Assembly (NCBI GenBank): GCA_021463865.1
Contig: JAJTXY010000008.1
Location: 1-64,000 of the forward strand
DNA length: 64,000 bases
Origin: Anaerolineae bacterium
GTDB taxonomy: Bacteria; Chloroflexota; Anaerolineae; Aggregatilineales; J027
Direction of reading: 5' to 3'
Shown piece by piece: positions 35,416 through 44,629 of the stretch. Position numbers and translations under genes: made by a program. The number at the start of each line of letters is the position of its first letter. Position 1 is the stretch's first letter. The notes under the pieces are model-generated. The model worked only from the letters and a program-made list of their open reading frames with translations. It searched no databases and was not told the origin of the DNA.

Positions 35416-36462
35416 TTAATACGACCCGCTGTAGTACACGTACACCGAGCCATTCCCCAGCCAATCCCACAGCCATGCCGCATCGCTCACCGTCAAATTG
35501 ACACAGCCATGACTCTGCCGATAACCAAATCCATTATGCCAATATGTCCCATGTAGGCTGATGTCGCCATCAAAATACATAGCATACGGCACATTTTCGA
35601 GGCGATAGGCATCTTCACGTCCCTCCGCCCCACTCATCGGCGCATTAACTTGGCGACCATAGACATGAAACACACCAGTGCGAGTATCCCATCCCGGCAA
35701 TCCCGATGAAATCAGCGTTGCAAAAACAGGGGTACCACCTTCATAGGCAATCAATACCTGCTCATACAGGTCAATACCAACCCAACGTGCTCCCACACCA
35801 CCGGGGGGTGCGATTGGGCTATAGACCCCCATCATGGTTTGGGCCACCCATTTATACGGGCCAACCAAATACCACGCAAGGCCATCCACCACCTGCACGG
35901 CAAAAATATTGACCACGCTGTAACGACCAACGCGGCGTTCTTCTAATTGGACAGGTGCGCCCCCCGGCACTTCGGAGGCAAAGTGGGTGCGTAAAATCCA
36001 CCCCCATGGCATGGCAGGCGTTCCGGTAATGACCACCCCGCGAAAATAGGAGGGGTCAATTTTGGTTAAATGGCGCTCGTGCATCCATTCGCCGGGGTTA
36101 ATTTCGACCCACGGCCCCACATGCTGGCGCGGCGTAATAAATTGATAACCATCCATGATGCTGTACAACACTTTTGTGCCACCATAGGGGCCATCATAAA
36201 CCACCGCCGGGGTAATTTCGACACGCAAAAATTCATAACCCGCAACCACCCCCATATTGACACCAATGGTTTCGACAGGTGGGCCGGGTAGCGCCGCCAT
36301 ATACCCCTGACAATCCGGCCCATTAGGGTCAGCATCACATGGGCCAGCGAATGGGCTAACTTTTATTTCAGGTTTATCTACTGCATAGGCCGCTGTACCC
36401 ACTACAAAAATCGCTAGGAGGCACAATAGGGCCATAAAGCGCAACCATAATTTCCGAGACAT
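35416..36462 (-). CDS. Exported L,D-transpeptidase (YkuD domain)
   Basis: Exported protein of 348 residues. It has a signal helix (LRFMALLCLLAIFVVGTAAY), a central region with two SH3-like stretches (YSIMDGYQFITPRQHVG, WVEINPGEWMHERHL), and a C-terminal YkuD domain with EGGTPVFATLISSGLPGW and the active-site SHGCVNL (His318, Cys320). Such enzymes cross-link peptidoglycan at meso-diaminopimelate or attach proteins to it. I chose the ATG at 36462 after GGAG. It has no operon partner. Confidence 0.9.
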   Translation of the reverse strand: MSRKLWLRFMALLCLLAIFVVGTAAYAVDKPEIKVSPFAGPCDADPNGPDCQGYMAALPGPPVETIGVNMGVVAGYEFLRVEITPAVVYDGPYGGTKVLYSIMDGYQFITPRQHVGPWVEINPGEWMHERHLTKIDPSYFRGVVITGTPAMPWGWILRTHFASEVPGGAPVQLEERRVGRYSVVNIFAVQVVDGLAWYLVGPYKWVAQTMMGVYSPIAPPGGVGARWVGIDLYEQVLIAYEGGTPVFATLISSGLPGWDTRTGVFHVYGRQVNAPMSGAEGREDAYRLENVPYAMYFDGDISLHGTYWHNGFGYRQSHGCVNLTVSDAAWLWDWLGNGSVYVYYSGSY

Positions 36463-36554
36463 CACTACACTCCATTCCAATAAGGTCTATGAAGGCAAAA
36501 ATCCTACCGCATTTATCGGGAATTTCATCTGTACGAATACTCTACGTTTCTTGG

Positions 36555-37814
36555 CTACGTTTCGCTGGGATCTTCATCACCGAGGATTTGATCTAAATCA
36601 AATGAGCCAAATTGGGCCGTCTGAAATAAGTTATCAGCGGATTTGGGTGGGCGTTCATCCTCAATATTGATGACCACTAATTTTTCCAGCGGGACGGTGC
36701 TTTCATCCGACACCGCCTTGACCACCACCACGCTGATATTATCTTCACCGCCGCGTACATTGGCGAGGTCAATCAGTTCTTGGGAAATAGCCTCCGGGTC
36801 GCCGACCCGCTTGACAATTTCGCCAATTTCATCGCCTTCCAAATGCCGTGTTAGTCCATCGGAACACAAGACGAGGCAGTCCCCTGCCTTAAGATATTGG
36901 GTATACAAATCGGCCTCAACCGCGTCCACTTGACCGAGCGCTCGATATAACACACTCCGCATGGGGTGGATACTGGCTTGTTCACGGGTAATATGCCCCG
37001 ACGCCACCAATACTTCCACAAAACTGTGGTCATCGGTAATTTGATGCACCCACCCATGTTCGCCGTCTATCAGATAGGCTCGGCTGTCGCCAATATGCGC
37101 TACAATAATGCGATTGCCACGCACAAACGCCATCGTTGCGGTTGTGCCCATACCCTGATAACTCTTATCTTGGCTAATTTTATCCAAAACGGCTTCATTG
37201 GCATGGTGCAGGGCATCCCGCAATTTTTGTTGGACTTCTTCCTCGGTCAGTTCCTGCAAAATCTCACTGCCGCGTAGTGCCCCTGTGAAATCCGCCTGCA
37301 CCGCTTCTTTCGCCAAACGACTGGCTTCTTCGCCTGCTGCCGCGCCGCCCATGCCATCCGCGACCAGTGCCAAAATAACCCCACTGCGTGCCCAGATACC
37401 TACATTATCTTCGTTGTTGGAGCGTACTTGCCCCACACTCGAACGGGCACTCACCAGCAAACGCAGTCCATAATTTTCATCTGGCACCATCAACGCCGCG
37501 CCGCACCGCTGACAGACATCGGCTGTTGGCAAATTATCTATGCCACAGCGCAGGCACTTTAGAAAATCATGATATTGCGCCGCCAGTTCTTTGGTCGCTT
37601 TGGCATCGGCCAGTTCTTGAATCGAGGGGGGGATACCCAACTGTGGATCGGTATCCTTAACGTCAATTTCAATTGTGTCATCCAAATCAGTTTGGTGGCG
37701 GGGTTTCATACCCTTGATCGGTTTGTTTTGCTCTAGCGCCGTTCCGCATTCAAAGCAAAAAACAGCCCGTTTCAGATTGACATAACCACAGTGAGGACAC
37801 ACATTGTCTGCCAT
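36555..37814 (-). CDS. PP2C-type Ser/Thr phosphatase with two zinc ribbons
   Basis: Cytosolic protein of 419 residues. Two zinc-ribbon knuckle pairs come first: CPHC/CFEC (Cys6, 9, 20, 23) and CLRC/CQRC (Cys87, 90, 101, 104). From about residue 120 a PP2C domain follows with SARSSVGQVRSNNEDNVG, the metal-binding LVADGMGGAAAGEEAS, MGTTATMAFV, VAHIGDSRAYLI and LVLCSDGLTRHLEGDEI, and GGEDNISVVVV at the end. It probably reverses phosphorylation by Ser/Thr kinases such as the one encoded at 61308-62855. The ATG at 37814 follows AAGGG. Confidence 0.92.
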   Translation of the reverse strand: MADNVCPHCGYVNLKRAVFCFECGTALEQNKPIKGMKPRHQTDLDDTIEIDVKDTDPQLGIPPSIQELADAKATKELAAQYHDFLKCLRCGIDNLPTADVCQRCGAALMVPDENYGLRLLVSARSSVGQVRSNNEDNVGIWARSGVILALVADGMGGAAAGEEASRLAKEAVQADFTGALRGSEILQELTEEEVQQKLRDALHHANEAVLDKISQDKSYQGMGTTATMAFVRGNRIIVAHIGDSRAYLIDGEHGWVHQITDDHSFVEVLVASGHITREQASIHPMRSVLYRALGQVDAVEADLYTQYLKAGDCLVLCSDGLTRHLEGDEIGEIVKRVGDPEAISQELIDLANVRGGEDNISVVVVKAVSDESTVPLEKLVVINIEDERPPKSADNLFQTAQFGSFDLDQILGDEDPSET

Positions 37815-37880
37815 AGGAATGACCCTTGAACTCTCTTTAAGATATTTTGGCAAAAATCGCGGTCAATTGTTCTTCTGTTC

Positions 37881-38594
37881 TTAATTGGTCGAATCGCTTG
37901 CTGTCGTCTCGGTTGAATTCTCAATGAGATGAGCATTGACAGTGATTTCCGCCGCCATTTCGCTGCTACCAATTTGTTCAGGGAAATTGACCCCAAAATC
38001 TTTCAAATCAATGACCGGGGATGTCTTGATTGTCAAAACCCCATCTTGAAGGCTCATGGTTGCGTCAACCGTATACTCCTTGACGACCCCGCTAATTTCC
38101 AACTGACCAACCAATGTAATCGGCTGCTCGGCAATCGTGGTAGAGTCTTCAAACGTTTCCGTGCTCGTCGAAACAAACCGCCCATAGGGATATTCATCTG
38201 CTTTGAGGCCCGCTTTGAGAACAAAATCAATAAATTCACCCGATTCCGTCTTGGTGCTTTGTCCATCCATTTGCAGATTGACTTCTAGCTGCCATTTCCC
38301 CTCGGGGGTCGGCTTCAAAATTAAGTTTTCGCCGCTAATATCAATCGTGCCGTGAATACGCTCCAAAATCGTGAATTTCAGTTCCGAATTTTCTTGAGTA
38401 ACGGCATAGATTTGGGCTTGGGGGATGGGAGTTGCAAATTGGAGTTTGTTTTCTTTGGCCTCTACGTCGCGGATAAAAAACCAATAGACGAAAAATAAAA
38501 TGGGAAGCAAAACAATCAGCGCACAGCCGCCTAAAATCCGGCCTCGTTTGCGTTTGGATCGAGGTAGTGTCTTCGGTGAGTTTGAATAGGTCAT
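37881..38594 (-). CDS. Membrane-anchored YceI-like protein
   Basis: Protein of 237 residues with a basic N-terminus, one membrane helix (GGCALIVLLPILFFVYWFF) and an outer YceI-like lipocalin domain, seen in TQENSELKFTILERIHGTID, then LKADEYPYGRFVSTSTE and LVGQLEISGVVKEYTVDATM. YceI proteins bind isoprenoid or similar lipids. I chose the ATG at 38594 (AGGA eight bases upstream); the long open frame further upstream covers the rplJ leader on the other strand and is not coding. The lipid ligand is unknown. Confidence 0.8.
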   Translation of the reverse strand: MTYSNSPKTLPRSKRKRGRILGGCALIVLLPILFFVYWFFIRDVEAKENKLQFATPIPQAQIYAVTQENSELKFTILERIHGTIDISGENLILKPTPEGKWQLEVNLQMDGQSTKTESGEFIDFVLKAGLKADEYPYGRFVSTSTETFEDSTTIAEQPITLVGQLEISGVVKEYTVDATMSLQDGVLTIKTSPVIDLKDFGVNFPEQIGSSEMAAEITVNAHLIENSTETTASDSTN

Positions 38595-38696
38595 AACGAT
38601 GTTCCTGCATAAGAAAAAGTAATTTGGTTTTAACCGTTTGAGACAATTATAAGGCAAAGGCGAATGGAAAACACAATTTTGGATTGGATTCAAACC

Positions 38697-38725
38697 TTGA
38701 CTGGCTACCAGCCAACTGCTATGAT
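38697..38725 (+). promoter_or_regulatory. Promoter of rplJ-rplL
   Basis: TTGACT at 38697-38702 and TATGAT at 38720-38725 are 17 bases apart, just ahead of the L10 leader. Confidence 0.8.
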
Positions 38726-38750
38726 TTGCGCGGCTTGAAAACTGAAAATA

Positions 38751-38869
38751 CCTTTGCCACAGACAGCAGGTGCGCCAAAAAATAAGGTGCTTAAATCCAC
38801 AGCCCGCCGAGGTAAAGACCATATACAAGAAATTTATGGGTCTTTGCGGGTTGTCTGCAAAGACCTTTT
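38751..38869 (+). ncRNA. Ribosomal protein L10 leader
   Basis: The region carries the recognisable L10 leader core GACAGCAGGTGC and CCGCCGAGGT, which form the kink-turn stem bound by L10(L12)4, about 180 bases before rplJ. At its end AAAGACC (38814-38820) can pair with GGTCTTT (38839-38845) as antiterminator, competing with a terminator stem at 38839-38865. Confidence 0.85.
38839..38869 (+). terminator. Attenuator in the rplJ leader
   Basis: GGTCTTTGC (38839-38847) pairs perfectly with GCAAAGACC (38857-38865), followed by TTTT. It ends transcription before rplJ unless the upstream AAAGACC segment captures the first arm. Confidence 0.85.
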
Positions 38870-38931
38870 CATTGGGCGGGGGATTGAATTGTTCGAGAGC
38901 CAAATTTTAACGGGAAGGAGGAAAAAAGACC

Positions 38932-39468
38932 TTGCCACTCAATAAAAATCGCAAAGAAGAAATCGTTGCCGAGTATGTTGAAATGCTCAAACGGACACAG
39001 GGCTTGATTGTGACCGAATATCGCGGCATGAGCATGGCACGCTTTGACACTCTACGGAGCAAATTGCGTGAAGCCGGGGCCAGCTATAACGTCACTAAGA
39101 ACACCCTTTTTAAGATTGCCCTCAAAGAAGCGGGGATGGCAGTACCAGAGGATTTGCTTTCTGGCCCTGTCGCGGTAGGCTTTGCCTATAAAGACCTGCC
39201 TTCAACGGTGAAAGCCCTCATTGACGCCACCAAAGATAACGAACTGCTGATCTTAAAAGGCGCGATTGCCCAAAAATCCGTCTTCAAGGAAGGCCAGTTG
39301 AAGACCTTGTCCGAACTGCCATCACTTGACCAACTGCGGGCATCGCTTATCGGGATACTTACCCAACCCATGTCGTCGCTGGTCAGTCTGCTTGTACAAC
39401 CGCAGCGGGATGTGGTGGGTGTCGTGGCAGCCTATGTTGAAAAACACGGCGGCTCCGAAGCGGCCTAA
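38932..39468 (+). CDS. rplJ: 50S ribosomal protein L10
   Basis: Stalk base protein of 178 residues that holds the L12 dimers on the large subunit. The N-terminal half has GLIVTEYRGMSMARFDTLRS and GASYNVTKNTLFKIALKEAG; LLSGPVAVGF and the helical C-terminus for L12 binding follow. The start is a TTG at 38932, about ten bases after AAGGAGG, which decides it against later codons. rplL follows after 56 bases. Unlike the common order, no rplK-rplA lies upstream and no rpoB downstream. Confidence 0.95.
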   Translation: MPLNKNRKEEIVAEYVEMLKRTQGLIVTEYRGMSMARFDTLRSKLREAGASYNVTKNTLFKIALKEAGMAVPEDLLSGPVAVGFAYKDLPSTVKALIDATKDNELLILKGAIAQKSVFKEGQLKTLSELPSLDQLRASLIGILTQPMSSLVSLLVQPQRDVVGVVAAYVEKHGGSEAA

Positions 39469-39524
39469 TTCCGTTATCGTAAATCTAGCTAATTTCAAAG
39501 TTTTAACCTATAAGGAGATTAATC

Positions 39525-39926
39525 ATGGCCGATCTGGCTAAAATTGTAGACGAACTGAGCAGCCTGACCATTTTGGAAGCTGCTGAATTGAAAACGCTGT
39601 TGGAAGACAAATGGGGCGTGACCGCCGCTGCTCCAATGGCGATGATGGCTGCCATGCCGATGGGTGCAGTTGCAGGTGGCGAAGCTGCCGCTGCTGAACC
39701 CGTCGAAGAACCCACCGAATTCAACGTGATCCTGAAGGACGCTGGCCCCAAGAAGATCAACGTCATCAAGGTCATCCGTAGTTTGACCACCCTCGGTCTG
39801 GCCGAAGCGAAGGCCGCTGCGGAGAATCCCGGCACGCTGCTGGAAGCCGTCTCCAAAGAAGCCGCTGCCGACGCCAAATCCAAGCTGGAAGCCGAAGGCG
39901 CAGTTATCGAAGTCAAACCTGCGTAA
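39525..39926 (+). CDS. rplL: 50S ribosomal protein L7/L12
   Basis: Stalk protein of 133 residues. The N-terminal dimerisation part ([20 protein letters not shown]), an Ala-rich hinge ([18 protein letters not shown]) and the C-terminal factor-binding domain ([20 protein letters not shown]) are all present. AAGGAG precedes the ATG. Expression is set with rplJ by the L10 leader. Confidence 0.96.
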   Translation: MADLAKIVDELSSLTILEAAELKTLLEDKWGVTAAAPMAMMAAMPMGAVAGGEAAAAEPVEEPTEFNVILKDAGPKKINVIKVIRSLTTLGLAEAKAAAENPGTLLEAVSKEAAADAKSKLEAEGAVIEVKPA

Positions 39927-39950
39927 TTGTCCCTGTGCAATACGCTGGAA

Positions 39951-39976
39951 GGGGCAGGGCGATATATAGCCCTCCC
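39951..39976 (+). terminator. Possible terminator after rplL
   Basis: GGGGCAGGGC and GCCCTCCCC can pair with one mismatch around GATATATA; the T run is poor. Confidence 0.4.
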
Positions 39977-40115
39977 CGTCTACCATTTCTTTCCATCCCT
40001 CCCTATTCCCAGCGTTCTTTCCCGCTCCACTTCCCCATCTCGCCACACCCTTGCACAAGACGCTATAATGGTATAACTCATTATTCGCTAGGCTGATTTT
40101 TTGTTGAGGGATTTT

Positions 40116-40931
40116 GTGATTTCTGACCAGACCAAACGTGAGCAGCCGGTTTCACCCTCGCTCTATACTGAAGAATATTTCACCACCGCTTGTGAGGGCT
40201 TCGATGAATATCTCACCACCGAAGGTCAACATCTATCGCGCCGATTAAAAGCTGCCTTTGCGCTGGCTGCTGTTGAACCGGGCATGAAAGTCTTGGATGT
40301 AGGTTGTGGGCGTGGTGAAATCTTGCTCCATTGTGCCAATCTGGGGGCGGATGCCTATGGCATTGATTATGCACCCGTCGCTCTACAACTGACCAAAAAA
40401 CTATTGGATAAAGACGAGGCAGTCAAACTAGGCAAAATTGGCGTATCCCTAGCCGATGCCAAACACCTACCTTTCCCGAATGCCCACTTTGACCGCGTGT
40501 TGATGTTTGATGTGGTAGAACATCTCCATCCGTGGGAACTGCACCAAGCCATGCTGGAAGTTCACCGTGTATTAAAACCAGATGGGCGCTTTATCATCCA
40601 CACCGCCCCCAACATTTGGTATGACCGCTATGCCTATCCGGTGGTGCGCCAATTTCGGCGTTTGACAGGACAGGGTGAAAAATATCCCAAAAATCCCCGT
40701 GCTTTTTTAGTGGATCATAACCAAGATGTGCATGTGAACGAACAGTCGTGGCACAGCATGAAACAAGCGTTACGGGCAGCGGGTTTTGAGGGCAAAGTGT
40801 GGCTAGATTCCCCGCCCCAACATCGTCATGAAAATTTCGTTTTAGCGGCGGCACGGGTGGTGCTGTTTAATTGGCCTCCCATGCGCTGGTTTTTCCAACG
40901 CGAAGTTTTTGCGGTGGCTGCCAAAATATAG
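40116..40931 (+). CDS. Class I SAM-dependent methyltransferase
   Basis: Soluble methyltransferase of about 271 residues. Motif I is VLDVGCGRGEILLHC, the strand-2 acidic residue is in YGIDYAPVAL, and DRVLMFDVVEHLHPWELHQA plus LKPDGRFIIHTAPN follow, the usual pattern for small-molecule or polysaccharide-modifying methyltransferases. I chose the GTG at 40116, about five bases after GAGGG, over two TTG codons upstream. The sortase gene starts 15 bases downstream, so both may share a transcript. Substrate unknown. Confidence 0.82.
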   Translation: MISDQTKREQPVSPSLYTEEYFTTACEGFDEYLTTEGQHLSRRLKAAFALAAVEPGMKVLDVGCGRGEILLHCANLGADAYGIDYAPVALQLTKKLLDKDEAVKLGKIGVSLADAKHLPFPNAHFDRVLMFDVVEHLHPWELHQAMLEVHRVLKPDGRFIIHTAPNIWYDRYAYPVVRQFRRLTGQGEKYPKNPRAFLVDHNQDVHVNEQSWHSMKQALRAAGFEGKVWLDSPPQHRHENFVLAAARVVLFNWPPMRWFFQREVFAVAAKI

Positions 40932-40946
40932 TTTTGAGGAGTATTC

Positions 40947-42119
40947 ATGCCCCGGGATAAGCGAACGGTTGATGAACTCACCATTGAAGAACTGGAGCAA
41001 ATTCTCGCCATCCGCAAACGCGAAGAACGGATGAAACGTTTCCGCGATGGGCAGGGCAAAGACCGCATGATGGCGATTCCACTGCCCCCTTCGGAAATCG
41101 AGGACACCGACGAGGCCGATGACATGCCCCCCCACGCGCTCATCGCCCCGGCACCAAGCGGCACGATGTTGCAACAGCATGAAGCCTCGGCCCTTGTGCC
41201 AGCGCCATCCGCCCCCCTCACCTATGACATCACGGCGGAAAAACCCCATTTTGAAGATGACATCATGGAATCCGATGAGGTCATGTTCATTGAGGAAAAA
41301 CCCAAACCCGCCCCACCCAAAAATCGGATAGTCAAGGTAACAACGCCGGAAGTCCGTCCACAAAAAGAGAAATGGCGTGTCATTGCCAATCGTGGTTTAT
41401 TAGTGGCCGAGGTAATCGCATTTGTCAGCCTGATTTATGTGTTGTACCGGGCTTTTATCGGCCTTGACATCATTCAAAACAACACCAACAAAACCCAACA
41501 GGAATATGAGGCGGCTGTCAATGAACGCCGCGCGACTTCAACACCCTTGCCAGAACTTTACCCATCCTTGCTTGTTTTACCGGGAGGGCACACCAGCGAT
41601 GGGCAGTTTAATGAAAACGAATTAGTTCAAGCCCTAAACGCCAAGCAAGTTCCTGCGTTCATCCAAAATAATGTAATTCAACAGGCCAGATTCGCACCGG
41701 CTCAAAGCGCCCCCCCAAGCCTCCAAGACCCCGTCTCGCTGACTATTCCGGACTTACCAAACGTCAACAACGCGAGTATTTTTAGCGGGGACGATTGGGA
41801 AACCCTCCAAAAGGGCATCGGGCATATGCGGGGGAGTGGTCTCCCCGGCAGCGATCAAAATGTCGTGTTGACAGGACACAACGATATTTATGGGGAGATT
41901 TTCAGATACTTATCTACATTAGAGATCGGGGACTTGATTTATCTTCGCGCTGCTGATGGCAAGGAATATACCTATCAGGTGGTGGACAGCCGCGAGGTGC
42001 TACCAACGGAAATTGCTGTGCTGCATCCTGATCGTGGGGCCATTGTCACCTTAATTACCTGTCATCCCTATCAAGTAGATACTCACCGTTGGGTTGTCAC
42101 GGCAGAACTGGTACAATAG
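40947..42119 (+). CDS. Sortase with a long cytoplasmic N-terminal region
   Basis: Protein of 390 residues. The first ~145 residues are charged and likely cytoplasmic, with an acidic low-complexity part; a membrane helix follows (GLLVAEVIAFVSLIYVLYRA). The outer C-terminal part is a sortase domain with His311 in LTGHNDIYG, Cys372 in TLITCHPYQ and Arg381 in DTHRW, the complete catalytic triad. Sortases join surface proteins to the cell wall or to pilins at an LPxTG-like signal. GAGGAG precedes the ATG. No obvious sortase substrate lies in the window. Confidence 0.87.
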   Translation: MPRDKRTVDELTIEELEQILAIRKREERMKRFRDGQGKDRMMAIPLPPSEIEDTDEADDMPPHALIAPAPSGTMLQQHEASALVPAPSAPLTYDITAEKPHFEDDIMESDEVMFIEEKPKPAPPKNRIVKVTTPEVRPQKEKWRVIANRGLLVAEVIAFVSLIYVLYRAFIGLDIIQNNTNKTQQEYEAAVNERRATSTPLPELYPSLLVLPGGHTSDGQFNENELVQALNAKQVPAFIQNNVIQQARFAPAQSAPPSLQDPVSLTIPDLPNVNNASIFSGDDWETLQKGIGHMRGSGLPGSDQNVVLTGHNDIYGEIFRYLSTLEIGDLIYLRAADGKEYTYQVVDSREVLPTEIAVLHPDRGAIVTLITCHPYQVDTHRWVVTAELVQ

Positions 42120-42152
42120 CGCCGCTTATTATGGAATAGAGAGAATACAACT

Positions 42153-42470
42153 ATGGCTAAAAAACAAACCACACGGAAGCCAAATATTTCCGCTGAAACA
42201 CTGGAACGCGCTCGTCGTGAAATGGCTGGGGGTGCGCCCGTTGTCTCGACCCCAACCCCCAATCAAACATCGGTCAAAAGCAGCGTTGGTCAAAACAAAA
42301 ATGACAATGTGATCATCCGCTCCTCCTCCAAGAAACGCACGATGACCCAAGAAGAACTCTCGCATGAATATAGCTATGTTCTGCAAGACCTTCGCAGCAT
42401 GGGGGTGTTGGCCTTTGCGTTGTTTATTGGCATGGTCGTGGTAGCTCTGGTTATCAACCAGATTGCTTAA
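42153..42470 (+). CDS. Small tail-anchored membrane protein
   Basis: Protein of 105 residues with a basic, Ser/Thr-rich N-terminal part and a single C-terminal membrane helix (GVLAFALFIGMVVVALVINQ). The segment TMTQEELSHEYSYVLQDLRS before the helix is the best candidate for a conserved functional part. It follows the sortase gene by 33 bases and is probably on the same transcript. No family is recognised. Confidence 0.65.
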   Translation: MAKKQTTRKPNISAETLERARREMAGGAPVVSTPTPNQTSVKSSVGQNKNDNVIIRSSSKKRTMTQEELSHEYSYVLQDLRSMGVLAFALFIGMVVVALVINQIA

Positions 42471-42480
42471 ATCAAAAGCC

Positions 42481-42508
42481 AAAAGGATGGGTGGGCTGCC
42501 CCCATCCT
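42481..42508. terminator. Bidirectional terminator
   Basis: AGGATGGG (42484-42491) pairs with CCCATCCT (42501-42508) between convergent genes; the minus side runs into TTTTGGCTTTTG. Confidence 0.8.
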
Positions 42509-42546
42509 CTCAGATTTCCTATTGATTTGAATAGTTGATGAAATAG

Positions 42547-43599
42547 TTATTTGCTAACCTGTGGTTCCGGTTGGGCAAAATACATCTTGCCCGCGCTGCT
42601 GAGGATATAGCGCGTAATACGGGCTGGAATGGTGCGGTCACGATAGCGCTTACCGCCTTCGACCACCACCATTGTCCCATCAATCAAATACCCCACACCT
42701 TGATCTTCTTCGCGGCCTTCTTGGATGATGTGCAGATTAATCACCTCACCCGGCAAATAAACGGGTCGTAGTGCCATTGCTAAATCATTGATATTGAGCA
42801 CCGACACCCCCCGCACTGCTGCGACCTTGTTCAAATTAAAATCATTGGTCATGATTGGGATATTGCGTTCGGCGGCCAGCATCACCAATTTTTCGTCCAC
42901 CGTTGCGCCCTCGGCTGGCATCTCATCAATCACCTCAACAGGGACCTTGCTCTCTTGACGCAGTTTGTTGAGAACATCCAAGCCATGCCGTCCCCGTTGG
43001 CGTCGCAGCGTGTCGCTAGAATCAGCGATGTGTTGCAGTTCACGCACCACAAATTGGGGCACAATGATTTTCTGTGAGACAAACCCGGTCTGGCTTAAAT
43101 CGAGAATCCGTCCGTCAATAATCACGTTCGTATCCAGTAGAATTTCACCGGATTGGATGGTACGTCCCAGCATACTACCGCGTCCGGCCAACCCCGCCAT
43201 CGAGAACATATCTTGTCCTCGCAGCGAAAACAAAATGATGCTCAAATAGCCTGTCACCACCGCCATGATCGTAGGGAGATATTGCCCCGCTGGGTCCGGC
43301 AGCATCGAAAGGGGCAGTGCCAACAATGCTGCAAAAACCAACCCCACCAGCAGTCCAAAAATTGACGTTACCAATGTCTCGGCGCGTGTTTGAATAATCG
43401 CCCGGCGTGCGGTGGCGGCTGGACGAGTGGTGATCCAAGGGGTAATCAACAGGCCCGTGAGCGCCCCAGCCAATAAAAAAAGGAGGCTGTTCGCTTCGGA
43501 TGGCAAATTCATATCATCGGCAAAACCTTCGCCCAATCGTGCCCCGATGACGGCAAAGATGGTCATGCCAATCAGTCGAAAAATAAATTCAAGAGACAT
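42547..43599 (-). CDS. Membrane-bound PIN/TRAM domain protein (YacL-like)
   Basis: Protein of 350 residues. Four membrane helices come first (FIFRLIGMTIFAVIGARLGE through PTIMAVVTGYLSIILFSLRG), then a PIN nuclease-like domain with acidic residues in ILLDTNVIIDGRI, ELQHIADSSD and MTNDFNLNKVA, then a TRAM domain (YLPGEVINLHIIQEGREEDQ). This is the PIN-TRAM architecture of Bacillus YacL. The ATG at 43599 has GGAGG seven bases upstream. The exact RNA target is unknown. Confidence 0.9.
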   Translation of the reverse strand: MSLEFIFRLIGMTIFAVIGARLGEGFADDMNLPSEANSLLFLLAGALTGLLITPWITTRPAATARRAIIQTRAETLVTSIFGLLVGLVFAALLALPLSMLPDPAGQYLPTIMAVVTGYLSIILFSLRGQDMFSMAGLAGRGSMLGRTIQSGEILLDTNVIIDGRILDLSQTGFVSQKIIVPQFVVRELQHIADSSDTLRRQRGRHGLDVLNKLRQESKVPVEVIDEMPAEGATVDEKLVMLAAERNIPIMTNDFNLNKVAAVRGVSVLNINDLAMALRPVYLPGEVINLHIIQEGREEDQGVGYLIDGTMVVVEGGKRYRDRTIPARITRYILSSAGKMYFAQPEPQVSK

Positions 43600-43830
43600 A
43601 GGAGAACCTCCCATTGATGTCGTCCACCGGATAAAAGGGTTGGGGACGACGATTGACATCAGTGGAAAATCATTGCTCGATAAATCAGGGTAAAACCCTC
43701 TGATAAAAGGGAACTTCAGTGCATAATAAACCCACCGTAGCTCAAATCTAGCACGAAGCGGCTGTCACGTCAATGAATCTACTAATTTCGCTTTTTAAAG
43801 GATGAATATCTCATGAAAATTGTATACGCC

Positions 43831-43859
43831 TTGCCATTAAAAGTGCGATATTCTATTCT
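43831..43859 (+). promoter_or_regulatory. Candidate promoter for the two-component genes
   Basis: TTGCCA at 43831-43836 and TATTCT at 43854-43859, spacer 17, lying 42 bases before the response regulator start. Confidence 0.5.
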
Positions 43860-43900
43860 TTAGACGATGCATGAATCGTAATTTTGGAGAGACACCACTC

Positions 43901-44578
43901 ATGTCCGAACACATTTTGGTGATTGAAGACGAAACAAATATTGCCCAATTTTTGGAGCGTGGCCTCATTTATGAAGGCTTCCGGGTGGATGTCGCCTATG
44001 ATGGACAAAGCGGCCTCTCGATTGCCCGCGACAACCCACCCAATTTGGTCATACTCGACTGGATGCTGCCGGGTTTGGATGGCTTAGAAGTCTGTCGGCG
44101 TTTGCGGGCCGCCAGCAGCGTGCCGATTTTGATGCTGACCGCCAAAGATACAGTGCCAGACCGTGTCACAGGCCTCGATGCTGGAGCAGACGATTACCTC
44201 GTCAAACCCTTTGCTTTTGATGAACTCATGGCGCGTGTCCGGGCCTTGCTTCGTCGTAGCGTGACCATTTCCGGGCCAGAAGTTCTGCGATTCACCGATC
44301 TAACGTTAGACACTGGCACTCACCGCGCCACTCGTGGCAATCGGCCTATTGATCTAACCGCCAAAGAATATGAACTCCTTGAATTATTCATGCGTAATCC
44401 TCGCCAAGTCCTGACCCGCGATGTCATTTTTGACCGGGTATGGGGCTACGATTTTGGGGGTGAAAGCAACATCATCGAGGTCTATGTGCGCTATCTTCGC
44501 CAAAAAACTGAAGATGAAAATGAGTCCCGCCTCATTCATACGGTGCGCGGCGTCGGTTACGTCCTCCGCGAGGATTAG
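43901..44578 (+). CDS. OmpR/PhoB-family response regulator
   Basis: Transcription factor of 225 residues. The receiver domain opens [20 protein letters not shown], with phospho-acceptor Asp53 in [10 protein letters not shown] and Lys in YLVKPF. The winged-helix DNA-binding domain has [20 protein letters not shown] and [18 protein letters not shown], then [13 protein letters not shown] at the end. The ATG at 43901 follows GGAGAG. The partner kinase is next. Its likely operator is a set of TTTACA direct repeats before the PDZ protein gene. Confidence 0.93.
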   Translation: MSEHILVIEDETNIAQFLERGLIYEGFRVDVAYDGQSGLSIARDNPPNLVILDWMLPGLDGLEVCRRLRAASSVPILMLTAKDTVPDRVTGLDAGADDYLVKPFAFDELMARVRALLRRSVTISGPEVLRFTDLTLDTGTHRATRGNRPIDLTAKEYELLELFMRNPRQVLTRDVIFDRVWGYDFGGESNIIEVYVRYLRQKTEDENESRLIHTVRGVGYVLRED

Positions 44579-44629
44579 CAGCAGTATAGGCAGGCTCTCA
44601 TCCCAAGCTAACATTCGCATGTTATTATC

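Noticed and set aside
40051-40077. TTGCAC and TATAAT/TATAAC before the methyltransferase at 40116
   Set aside because: Spacers are 7 or 15 bases, not suited to a sigma-70 promoter.
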